Assembly (NCBI GenBank): GCA_028554795.2
Contig: CM068830.1
Coordinates: forward strand, 110,125,214-110,189,213
Source of the DNA: Sinohyriopsis cumingii
Taxonomy: Eukaryota; Mollusca; Bivalvia; Unionida; Unionidae
Length of the DNA stretch: 64,000 nucleotides
Direction: 5' to 3'
Made by a program: the position numbers and the translations under genes. Shown here one piece after another: positions 54,600 to 64,000 of this stretch. Each line of letters opens with the position of its first letter. Position 1 is the stretch's first letter. A model generated the notes under the pieces. The model was not told the origin of the DNA and did no database searches. It saw only the letters and a list, made by a program, of their open reading frames with translations.

Positions 54600-56835
54600 A
54601 TGTATATTTAATTCGCTTTGTTTGTTAGTTTGTTTTATTTTATCTTATTTCATTTCATGCTATTGTAATGCAACATTGTATGTTGGACTTGACCTTGTCC
54701 GAAATGAGTTCAATTCTGATTGACCCAAATTTATTTTTTCTTAGTTTTATTCTATGTAAACGACTAATACTTAGCTAAATTACTCTGCATGTGTATTGGC
54801 TGAAAATTAGTATTATTAGTTGTAGAATAAAGTAAACATGCTTATTTGCGTGAATTGTCCAAAATTCAAAATATTATTGGGGAACATCAGGATCTTTCTA
54901 GAAGGTTATTTTCCATTTGGATTTTTTATATAGAAAATGCTAATTATGACGTGAAGCCAAATATAACATTATATATTGTGTAACTGAGAGGATTGTATTA
55001 GTTGATTAAGATCTAGCACATTGAAATTGTATAGTATGCTGTGTCCAGTTGGGCTGAATTTTATTTCGTAAAATTATTGTAATCAAGTGACTATTTTCTC
55101 TGGAAATACAAAAGTACTCTGATAAAATTATTGGAAAGAGACATTCACTGGAATTTATAATGTATTCAAGCGTGGAATTGTAGTTCAGTGATTCACCAAA
55201 CGACTGTGGCACATCAACACACTAGGAGCTATAACAGACACTTTATGGATTCATTCTGGAAATTTACTTTGTTTTATTTAGGACTTTAAATTACTTGTAC
55301 TTGTGTCTATAATTCTTGGAATATTTTAGAATTTAATTCGCACTACCGAAAGATCTGTTTTCTCATTTCACTTTGTATTCTAAGAAATATATTATTTGTT
55401 AAATTTTGCACAGCTTATTGTCTTTCACTCTTTTCTGTTACTTATTTTAAAAGCATAGACTCGTAACAGAAAATATTGCGCTAGTCCTTGGATACGAATT
55501 TCACTTAAATATTTCAGAAAACATTGTTTTTGAACAATATGAGCTGGCATGTGTGACAATGATGCAAAGGCAGCCTTCTTAGTGTTCTTAAAATACGTTT
55601 TACATTCATATTGACTTATTAGCAGACGGGGTGAGTCTTGGTACATAATTTCGTTGCTTAAGTTTCCCGAAATTGCGTGGTTTAGTTTACAAACATTGGT
55701 TCATATATTTTTGGTTACCTGAGGAGTTGTTTCTTTATACTGTACCACCGACTACTCTGTTGTAGCATAAATTTTATTTTGTGGAATCAGAAAGAGGGTG
55801 CTGGTCAGTTTCTAAAATATGTGCATCGTCCATGTCTTTTTAGTACTATAGCGTGCACATTTTGCACTTATTTTACAAGAGAATCAGCTTTGCTCTTTTT
55901 ATGTCATCTATTCACTACATTTTGATATTTCATGAAGAGTTGTACTATTTGTGCTGTGAGATATCATTGTTATCACCAGGAACTAACTCTACTTGGTATA
56001 TTAGCTATAAAAATGATGAAACTGACATATGCTAAGGAAACTGTAGGTTAAATTGTGTAAATGAGGTATGGAGTTGTCTCGCAGCTGTTGTTGTATTTCT
56101 TGACTTCTCGGTCATCGACAAATGCAATAAATCATAGGAAACTAAATAATTTCAATTGTGCCAGGTCAAGGTTGTGTTTTGATCAGAATTGTCCAAAATT
56201 TCGAAAATGAGAATCTTTTCCCCTAATCATTCTGATATATGAATTCTTAAGGTCTCTCTGGGTAGTTTTATATTTTGACATACACATACCCAAATATCTT
56301 TAAGGTACAAAGAAAACAAAAACAATCATGAGCCTAATTATAAACCTAGCGTTTATAAATTTACACACCAGCTAAATCGTTAATGTGATTTACATTTACT
56401 CTGAGTTAGGTTTGGGAATGGGTTGGCTTGTTTGGTGACTGCCTGTCACAGTTAGACCAGCAGTGGAGATCATATTAATAACTTGGGCTGTACATGAACA
56501 GTTGCATTGACTTGCGTATTTAGATATTCCTACTACAGAGTTAAATATCTAAAGTTCGAAAAGGCTGAGAGGTGATGAAGTATGCTAATTTGTTATAATA
56601 CTTGTGAACTTAATCATCCTAATCCTTATATTGGCTCTTAAAGACGAATTGTCATGGGAAAAAAATCAAAATAGCTATTTGCCGTCAAAAATGAATGTAA
56701 TAGAAAAAAGACATGGATTGGTGGTAGTTTCGGTTCAGTATAAAGACCAGTTGTACACGCAATTAACCCGTTTACCTCAGTTAAAATCATTTGTTAGATT
56801 TTCCTTGTATCTTTAATGTAAAGTTTTCATTTTTC
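54600..56835. other. non-coding host DNA, nothing recognised
   Basis: AT-rich, no gene, tRNA or clear repeat seen on either strand. Confidence 0.5.
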
Positions 56836-56839
56836 AGCA

Positions 56840-57168
56840 ATAGGTCATCGTCGATGAAAATTCACCAAAATAACTGTCCAGATAGACCTTAGATCTCAGG
56901 CCTAAAACTCTAATATCTGGACACAGAATCCGATTCCGACAATTGGTGTATACAAAACGTGTCTAAAATAATACGTTTTCCCACTCTGTTTTCTAATTTA
57001 ATGTGAACGTCCAGATTATTTAGTATCATTGTAGAGCTACATCTGTCTACCTTTCTACAATACCACCCACTTTTGGTATATCGTAAATGACCTTGACCTA
57101 ACAGAGCTTGGAATTATGGTACAACCTCATGACGCGTAAAAGTGGCACGCGGGGTTAATGAATTAATC
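56840..57168. mobile_element. diverged fragment of the TTAA MITE
   Basis: 56890-57168 aligns with 59340-59629: the shared order is 'CTGGACACAGAATCCGATTCC', 'GTATCATTGTAGAGCTA', 'ACCTTTCTACAATACCACCC', and an end GGGGTTAATGAATTAA. Its first ~50 bases also match 15358-15402 in element A. The left end is not clear. Confidence 0.6.
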
Positions 57169-58816
57169 CGCGCGAGGCTAGTGAATAACGGCAAATTTCA
57201 ATATAGCTTGAATCTATAGAAAATTTATTTATTGAATAATGTCATGGTTAAAATCCCTGAATTTAAACCATGACATCATTCTAAAAATACATTTCTGATT
57301 GATTAATAAATGATATATTTATTCATGGCTGGTACGATTGTTCTTATAAATGACCATGATACACTAATGCTGTTCTAATGCTATGATTCGCTTGGTTAAA
57401 AGAAAGGTATCCAGGGTAAGTAGATTACAGCTAAGACCAAATATATTCAAAGCTGTGCAATAACATATAGTCATCGGCTTCCAACTAGATTAGATGCTGA
57501 AAATATCTTTGTATTTTATTGATAAAATAGTCAGACGTCTGTGTGGTTGTAAATGAAAAACAGGAAATACTATTTCCAGCCTTGTTCGAGGCGATGATGA
57601 TATCTATTGGAAAGCGGGAATATCATGTTCAGATTCCAATGAAATTACTTTAAAGTTTTAGCTCAATCTTGAGTGAAATATTGATAGGTGCATAACACTA
57701 ATGAAAAAATTAGGGGCAGAGACATCTTCCGTCAATTATTTGTAAGGACGAATTTGTGTAACTTGATAACTCTGAAACGTTGTTCTCAGCTGATGGACAA
57801 ATCGTTCTTATATTGCGAAGACGTAGTTCTAACGTGTATTTTTATAACTGATGTGGGCTCAAATCGGACGTTTTATAAATTGTAACATAAAATCACTGAA
57901 AAATTTGAAGATTCATTTCGGCTGCAACTATTTAAGTAAATAAATTTTGAATTTGAGAAGGCAGATATTTTTTCTTGTGTGATACATACTATTGCCATAT
58001 ATAACATAATTTGATTATATTTTAGAAAATTTCAATACAATAAGTCGAGCGAATTCTTACAGTTTAAAATGCAACGTCACCAGCCAATTGATATCGAACA
58101 CTATTATCGCTGACCTCACTTCTGAAATGTACTCAAATGCTTTGTTTCTCATATTTAGCTGTGCTGCTTGTCGACCAGAGCTTTTTGTTATCATATATTA
58201 GCATACATTTATTATAGCAACAACTCCTAAGTTACTTAAATATTTGCCATGAAACGTGATGCACATTTTACCTCATGACTCATTTTTGATCATCCACGCA
58301 AACGATACCATTAATACACAATGAATGGGTATACAATTTCTTACCCTAATGTTTAAATGTTAAATTGTCTTTTATTAAATAGAGGAGTTATACGCACTGA
58401 ATGAATCGGAAGTTATAGCCTAACCGTGGCGTGGGATTTTATATTGAAAGTTGATTTTTGAATTTAAAATGTAGTTTGTTTAAACTGTCGTACTTCAAAC
58501 TAAACATTTACAATCGCACATTCACTTATATGTGTTTGTTTTTATATACATTGGTAGTACTGAGGGATATTCCGGGTAAAGAAGGGACCGTCTGGAGACC
58601 ATAAGAAATAACATTACGCTCGCCATTTTGAAAAGGGGACTACTATGGACAGTAAGAATTTAACATTAGTCCATATAATGAACATTATGGGTCTGTCTGG
58701 GTACAACTGAGGTGATAATTTTAAAACTCTACCTGCTAAAATGCATATGGACAAGAGAGAAGTTTTGTGTTAAAACTACACTTACTTACATAAAACTCCA
58801 TCTGACTCACCAGCAC

Positions 58817-58879
<63 letters not shown>

Positions 58880-59093
58880 TAGATAGATAGATAGGTGTGT
58901 GTGTGTGTGTGTGTTAATAGAAACACTTAACAAACGAAAAGAACAGGAGTGATTACACATATGAACAATCAGCTCTATAAAGGGTTGGGATATGAACTGT
59001 AACCATATTTATTTACTGTCGGATATACTATATACAGCACTGACTGTCCTTCCATACAAACTACTGCCTGTCACACTTCCCATTCATGTTGTT
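57169..59093. other. non-coding host DNA with a microsatellite
   Basis: No gene recognised. 58818-58914 is a compound (AT)n, (GATA)n, (GT)n microsatellite. Confidence 0.55.
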
Positions 59094-59629
59094 TTAACTC
59101 ATTAACCCCTGGTGGTTTTTGTCGTTTCTGCCTGAAATGCGAGTAGGAACACATTTCGGGTGCTATTTCTGGATATATAATAATAAATCGACTTCCAAGA
59201 GATTTGACATTAACCTAATTTTTTTATTGCTTAATGGACCCATCATTTTCGTATCGAGATCACTCTTTATTCCAAATGTCCACCTTATCCTACTTTTTGC
59301 AAAGGTTCAACTCTCTGTGTGCAATTGAGATCGGTTTGCCTTAGATATGAGGCATTACAGTCTAAATCCGGACACCAAACCGGATTCCGATCACTGGCGA
59401 ATTTCGGGTGGAATAAAGTGGCTTCCAAAATATTATGTTTTTCCCTCTGTATTTTGTAATGCAACGAGAAAGTCCATATTATTTGGTATCATTGGTAGAG
59501 CTAAGTATGTCTACCTTTCTAGAATACTACCCATTTTAGTGCCTCACACATGACCTTGACGCTACAGAGCTCGGCAGTAGGCTACTACCTCCTGCAGCGT
59601 AAACGTGGAGCCAGGGGTTAATGAGTTAA
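59094..59629. mobile_element. piggyBac-type MITE with TTAA target duplication
   Basis: TTAA at 59094-59097 and 59626-59629 flank perfect 15-bp inverted ends: CTCATTAACCCCTGG (59098-59112) and CCAGGGGTTAATGAG (59611-59625). Internal 514 bases carry no credible gene. TTAA duplication is the mark of piggyBac transposases. It lies just before the first readable codons of the D penton gene and may have cut off its 5' end. Confidence 0.85.
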
Positions 59630-59689
59630 CACTCCCATCCTCACCCAATTGGTCCATTTCAGTAACACGTCTCTGCATGGGGGCAGCTG

Positions 59690-60480
59690 GTCACGCTCAA
59701 TCGAACCATCGAAGTGACCTTAGTCAAATTCATTCATCCCACACCAATCAAAAACATCAATGAGAATCAAAACACTTTCCACGTCGAAATCATGAACGAA
59801 CAAGTGCAACAAGCCATGAATGAAATTGGGTTTCCAGGTATAAACAATTCAGCGAGCAATCCATCATTCACCATCTATAATGCGAAAATTCCGGCAGGCT
59901 ATTATTTTAACAAAGCCAAACGAAGTGTCAACATCGAGTACCATAAAGTGGCTCGCTGCCTACTGATGAAATCGAAGGATACCCAAACGTTGCCCATCAG
60001 TTTTAACCGTAGTTTGTTTGAAAGTTTGGGTGGAGACACAAAATTGGCACCGAATTTCAACCAGACGATCAACTGCAATATGGAATTTCACAAGTATTTT
60101 AGATCCCATTTAGAACTGAACGAAGGATTGAATTTGATATGTTTGTATTTTGATATGGTAGATTACAACGTGGTGGGACAAAAAGCCGCACCGTTACTGA
60201 GAGTCATTCCTTTCAACCTGGATTCTGCCACGACCAATGACGAGGACGGTGGAAACACGTATCACGTTCACTGCTAGTTTGTACATCCTCACTATTTGTC
60301 TGTCAGTAAATCGTATTTCGACACTGTCAATATTGCTATGAAAGGAGATCTGGGACAAAATATTCCATTCACCAAAGAGAAAGTCACAGTGAGACTCCAG
60401 TTTCGAAAACGATTCTCTATCGACTTGCAAGTCATGTATCCAGTGTACCAAGGAGTCGCTCGACAGAGACGACATAGATT
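59690..60480 (+). pseudogene. penton (minor capsid) protein, element D
   Basis: Open from about 59690 ('LVTLNRTIEVTLVKFIHPTP'), without a good ATG, so the 5' end is lost near the MITE. 'FHVEIMNEQVQQAMNEIGFP' and 'AKIPAGYYFNKAKRSVNIEY' lead to 'LNLICLYFDMVDYNVVGQKA', 'APLLRVIPFN' and, after a TAG at 60275-60277 in the same frame, 'SVSKSYFDTVNIAMKGDLGQ' and 'KVTVRLQFRKRF'. This pattern is the single jelly-roll penton of Polintons, which closes capsid vertices. Without a break it continues into the pX-like part. Only one internal stop. Confidence 0.8.
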
Positions 60481-60847
60481 GGGAGATATGCTAACATCTG
60501 CCTTTCATTTGGTGGACCCCTTCTTCAATGGAATGGGGACACGAGGATTGCACGTCTTGAAAGATGCCGCTTTGTCGCAAAGCAAATAATCTCTCCAAAA
60601 TATCATCATTGAGAAACAAAACCCCAAAGAAGCTTTCTTGAGAGCAGGCAAAAATGTCTTGCTTCATACTGGAAAAGACATTTTGGTCGGACGAGAAACG
60701 TCTATAAATGCCCTGGACGCTGACATTATTGTTTCCCTGACCCACAGCAAGAGCGAGGCACAACGATACGTCGAAGACATCCCTGCAGAGGCCTTCACAC
60801 ACCCAGAACCAGAAAGCGCACGAAATGAAGAACCGTCCGAGAATTAG
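60456..60847 (+). pseudogene. pX-like basic core protein, element D
   Basis: 'YPVYQGVARQRRHRLGDMLT' from about 60436, then 'MGTRGLHVLKDAALSQSK', TAA at 60587-60589, and in the same frame 'IIIEKQNPKEAFLRAGKNVL' to 'RYVEDIPAEAFTHPEPESAR' and TAG 60845-60847. The Arg-rich start and helical amphipathic middle fit the small DNA-associated virion proteins that precede the capsid gene in Polintons. No stop separates it from the penton frame, also true in C2. Confidence 0.65.
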
Positions 60848-60884
60848 ACGCTTTTGATTATTCAAAGGCCAGAGAGAAAAATTG

Positions 60885-62140
60885 ATGCACCGAGAGTCTT
60901 TTGCATGTTCCAAGTCGGAACTTGATCTGTTTGCCATGTTACCCACAATGATGATGATGCAAGAATCCCAATGGGTATAATTTCATCCCATCTCCTCTTT
61001 GACAACCCAGCCCCATCGAATCTGAAATCAAAGGACATCCAGAAGATTACGTCGATCTTAATAGCAGTTACTTGTATGTGAAGGTCAAAGTTCTCGATCC
61101 GAATAGATAGTCTATAGACAGGAACGAGGAAGTAGCTCCTGTAAACAGTTTCATGCATTTATGTATTAGTGAAGTAAATTTGTACTTGAATAACAAACTA
61201 GTCAGCAGCAGCATGGATACTTCCGGAGAGTACCTGGAAAATCTCGTTACGTACGGAAAAGATGCCACGAACACCCATATGGATGCTTGTGTGGTATGAA
61301 AACCTGAACGATAGGCAAATTCAAAGACACCGATTTGATTAGAGATAAACAAGCAAACTACAATGTGGAATTCAACGACCGAAGAAACAAAATCAAGGAC
61401 GAACTTAACTTAGAACAGATTAATCATTTGCATTTGGACACGTAGTTACAATATAAGTATTTGCTTAACGGAGCGGATGTCCATCTCAGACTGAATCTCA
61501 ACAGTACTGCTTTCCATTTTGTGGCTGATGCTACTAATTACAAAACCGTCATCGAAGAAGCCAGACTCTACGTTAGACACATATAAGTAATCTAAAGTGG
61601 AAAACGACATCAGTCACAATTTGAGCAGAACGACCACCATGTATCCAACACGAAGCATGGAAGTGAAAATTTTCATCATTGCTGCTGGACTCCGATCCAA
61701 GATCGAATATTATCTGTCTCAAGGACAGTTACTAAAACCTTTAATCATTGGCATCGTTAGCAGTGCAGTCATAAACGGATCCCCCGATCAAAATCCTTTC
61801 GAGTTTGAGCATTACAACATGTCCAAGACCGAAGCCAATCGAGATGGCAACACCTTCTGTACCAAATCCTTTGAACCTGACTTTGACAAGAAGTACTTGA
61901 GGTCGCCCGTTGTTCATGTAAAAAGCTATCGGTCAGCTAGGGACCAACCTTAGTCACGGCAGTTCGTACGACGATTATGCACGAGGTTAGGCTTTTGATT
62001 GCACTCCTGACCAAGGCAGCGACGAGGGACATTTCCACCCAATAAAATCTGGTCTACTGCATGTGGAACTTAAGTTTGCAAAAGCCTTACCCGAGACGGT
62101 GAACGTCATCTTGTATGCCGATTTTTATAATACGATATAA
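60885..62140 (+). pseudogene. major capsid protein, element D
   Basis: ATG 60885 'MHRESFACSKSELDLFAMLP' and 'MMQESQWV' then a stop; 'DYVDLNSSYLYVKVKVLDPN' near 61047, 'SFMHLCISEVNLYLNNKLVS' near 61147, 'GADVHLRLNLNSTAFHFVAD' near 61470, 'EARLYVRH', and at the end 'SGLLHVELKFAKALPETVNV' with 'ILYADFYNT' near 62050-62135. Both jelly rolls are represented, so this is the longest capsid copy of the C/D lineage, but many stops and shifts break it. It is followed by a small unknown gene and the protease. Confidence 0.85.
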
Positions 62141-62198
62141 ATCAAGTTTCAGAGAATTCATTCTAGACTGTTGAAGCTAATAAGAACCTTAGCCCTCT

Positions 62199-62670
62199 TT
62201 GTATGGACAAGAATGTTTGGAAATGGAATGGGAGGATATAGTGGAAGCAGAACCATCCACCAAAAAAGACAAAGACGAAGGGGATATTGTGATGTTCAGG
62301 TGGTCAGAACAAAAACAACATTTATCCTCCTGTTTTGCTAAACATCTGGCGGAAAACATTACAGGGTTGACCAAGAAAGATTGCTATGACTCTGAAAACG
62401 ATCATCCCAGTCACATTCAACACGATAAATGTCTGATGATGAGCCAAGAAGAAATACTGGACATGTATATGGAGGACACTCGTGGTCTCATCTAGGAAGA
62501 AGCAGTGTTGCATTAGTGGTATACAAACTTGTGTAATCATTCTTTTCCTCCAATGACTTCTCTAGAGATCCATCGCATTAAACCTCTCTTTGCGCAGAGT
62601 ATGGAGGCGAAGAGAAGAGTCGTTTACTTGACAGAAATTTTCAAGCAAAATGTCAGAATTGATTTGATGA
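62199..62670 (+). pseudogene. unknown acidic protein between capsid and protease, D
   Basis: 98 open codons from 62199: an acidic Lys/Glu/Asp stretch, then 'HPSHIQHDKCLMMSQEEILD', a TAG at 62493-62495 and further patches 'EAVLH', 'LEIHRIKPLFAQSMEAKRRV' and 'VYLTEIFKQN'. Helical, no known domain. Position suggests a virion or protease-cofactor role, which is only inference. Confidence 0.45.
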
Positions 62671-62683
62671 CTTACCATTACCT

Positions 62684-63105
62684 GTGAAACAAGAAGAAAA
62701 AACCCAAAACAGGATGGATACCTGGGAACTTTATTACCTTTGGAAAATAGTTCTTACACTGCTTCTCGGAATCCTGTCATGTGCACTAAAGATGAACTTC
62801 ATCATTGCAATATACGACAGTCATCTCTCAGGAACCCAGTGGGTAGCCGTCAACTTTCATCATGATGCCTTTGTTGAGTATTTTGATTTGTATGGATTAC
62901 CGCCTTTGGAAGACGACATCATCGACTATTTGAAAAGAAATGCCTAGATGACAAGATTCAATAATGTAAAATTCCAAGGCGCAGATTCCATGGTGTGTGG
63001 ACAATATTATGTGTTTTCTTCAACACAGTCTTGGATATCCTTTAGAACATTTAGCCATTGATTTTGGTCGTGACTCGACGAAAAGGTAGATCCACGGTTT
63101 TGTTA
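62684..63105 (+). pseudogene. adenain-type maturation protease, element D
   Basis: 'GTQWVAVNFHHDAFVEYFDL' with 'YGLPPLEDDIIDYLKRNA' (62830-62947) contains the Asp-bearing 'YFDLYGLPP' strand. The usual catalytic His of 'GTHW' is Gln here. After a TAG, 'FQGADSMVCGQYYVF' near 62980 carries the nucleophile Cys. Then, after a shift, 'SLGYPLEHLAIDFGRDSTK' is the C-terminal helix region. The N-terminal part upstream of 62800 lies in shifted frames. Same family as the A protease at 10044-10795. Loss of His plus breaks means it is inactive. Confidence 0.8.
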
Positions 63106-63339
63106 CCATTATAGATATCTCGTCCTTAGCTAGGAAACTTAGTGTATATCAATGTCCAAAAGACTTCCATCAGATGAAGTCTAACATGACTTCACAACAT
63201 TGTCAACGTTGTCAAAAATGTGTTATTTGAAGAAATATGTGTTGATGTTATATTATGTGTTGGTTGTTTGTTTGTTGAGTAAAAATGGTATCTGCGCGCC
63301 ATTCAACATTGAATAACATAAATAAATCACGTCGAGAAA

Positions 63340-63576
63340 ATGAGGATGTTGCAAGAAGTAGTGGATACCATAGGCATGGTGGAGGAAATGCTAGAAAGGT
63401 TGCAGCATGGTTATTTTAGCCCTCACAGAGTCAAAATGAAGATAAACAATGTGACTTGGAGAGCTTACAAAAGTGGAAGAAAGAGAAAAAGGAGGAGGAA
63501 AAAGATGAGAAAAAGAATTTTAAAAATCCCCTTAAAAATGAGGTGCTGGTGGAGAAGAAAGGAGGAGGGAAAGTAG
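63340..63576 (+). CDS. small basic coiled protein, D right end
   Basis: 78 open codons: 'MRMLQEVVDTIGMVEEMLER' helix, then a Lys/Arg-rich tail ('KRKRRRKKMRKRILKIPLKM'). It may be the counterpart of the broken frame at 49205 in C2. Could be a chance frame in purine-rich DNA; low certainty. Confidence 0.3.
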   Translation: MRMLQEVVDTIGMVEEMLERLQHGYFSPHRVKMKINNVTWRAYKSGRKRKRRRKKMRKRILKIPLKMRCWWRRKEEGK

Positions 63577-63608
63577 ACGAAAGTTAAAAGAACCTTTTCT
63601 AAATCTAG

Positions 63609-63838
63609 TTATGTAGATATCTCTCTCCGCTGCACCAAGTTTGATGAATATTTCTTAGGGTATGTGTATCAATTCCGTTTAAATACAGCTAAAATAATAC
63701 AGTTATCCCTGATCACGTTTGGTATTTGTGTATATCATTCAGTGACATAAATTATATCTGTATTTATATGTCTGCCTCTGGAAAATATTCTAGCTGGATT
63801 TGATTGATTATCCAGCATCACATCATCGTATACTGCTT
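63609..63838 (-). pseudogene. fragment of an A-type packaging ATPase
   Basis: Reads 'YDDVMLDNQSNPARIFSRGR' then 'DIIYVTE', a stop, 'YTQIPNVIRDNC' and 'CSGERDIYI'. This matches the A ATPase from Walker B onward (its residues 123-190) with about three changes in four lines of text. Upstream, where the P-loop should be, a TA microsatellite begins. A short isolated relic of a second A-lineage element, or the edge of one that lies to the right. Confidence 0.8.
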
Positions 63839-63866
63839 TAAGGAGACCATTTCCATTGCCCATGTC

Positions 63867-63944
<78 letters not shown>
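63867..63944. repeat. (TA)n microsatellite
   Basis: About 39 TA units just 5' of the ATPase fragment. The Tyr/Ile repeat protein it encodes is not real. Confidence 0.95.
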
Positions 63945-63946
<2 letters not shown>

Positions 63947-64000
63947 AACTCATATCCACTCCTGAAATGCAAATAATTATTTTAACAACTGAATCAAGTC

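Noticed and set aside
58736..58960. 74-codon minus-strand frame with Tyr/Ile repeats
   Set aside because: Produced by the compound microsatellite 58818-58914.
59119..59553. Two plus-strand frames of 69 and 68 codons
   Set aside because: They lie inside the TTAA MITE, are not kept in the older copy and have no coding pattern.

Overview
Animal genomic DNA, AT-rich, with many microsatellites and minisatellites and two families of tRNA-derived SINE. The larger SINE resembles core-SINEs I associate with molluscs, so a mollusc host is my best guess (inference). No intact host gene, tRNA or rRNA was recognised. Most of what can be read is an array of decaying, virus-like Polinton/Maverick (adintovirus-like) elements of at least three lineages, with a truncated non-LTR retrotransposon and small DNA transposons between them.

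Layout. (1) 1-16.9 kb, element A, structural genes on the minus strand. It has no classic protein-primed PolB. Instead it carries a polymerase-like domain fused to an SF1 helicase (319-3518, broken). Other genes are a Cys-rich protein and an intact HNH endonuclease on the plus strand, a tandem pair of small genes, a penton-like jelly-roll gene with a large in-frame insert, a helical hydrophobic protein, a fibre-like gene with a phage tail-fibre motif, an adenain-type protease with a pVI-like hydrophobic region, the major capsid protein (three in-frame stops), a pX-like protein, a helical AT-hook protein and an open FtsK/HerA packaging ATPase. (2) 16.95-23.56 kb, element B: integrase C-terminus with chromodomain on plus, a badly broken PolB on minus, a divergent zinc-knuckle gene, a coiled-coil gene and a terminal repeat ending near 23555. 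(3) 23.6-32.2 kb: no genes recognised; SINEs, a hairpin MITE and microsatellites. (4) 32.2-33.5 kb: 5' part of a non-LTR retrotransposon (AP endonuclease). (5) 33.6-49.72 kb, elements C1 and C2, head to tail in the same lineage as B. C1 has zinc knuckle, PolB, BIR, accessory genes and ATPase. C2 has several BIR copies, repeated accessory genes, ATPase, basic proteins, integrase with chromodomain, penton end plus pX, major capsid and a terminal repeat ending near 49721. (6) 52.9-54.5 kb: a PolB of a third lineage, minus strand. (7) 59.1-63.6 kb: a TTAA-flanked MITE directly upstream of element D (penton, pX, major capsid, an unknown gene, adenain-type protease). (8) 63.6-63.84 kb: a second fragment of the A-type ATPase.

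Together the genes describe a virion-forming transposon: PolB or the polymerase-helicase copies the genome, the integrase inserts it, the ATPase packages it, the protease matures the particle, and major capsid and penton form the shell. The B/C lineage adds a host-interaction module with BIR (apoptosis-inhibitor type) domains, repeated unknown small proteins and a one-pass membrane protein. Almost every gene is broken by stops or frameshifts. The exceptions are the A ATPase, the HNH gene and several small genes. I describe breaks in place and do not rebuild any product.
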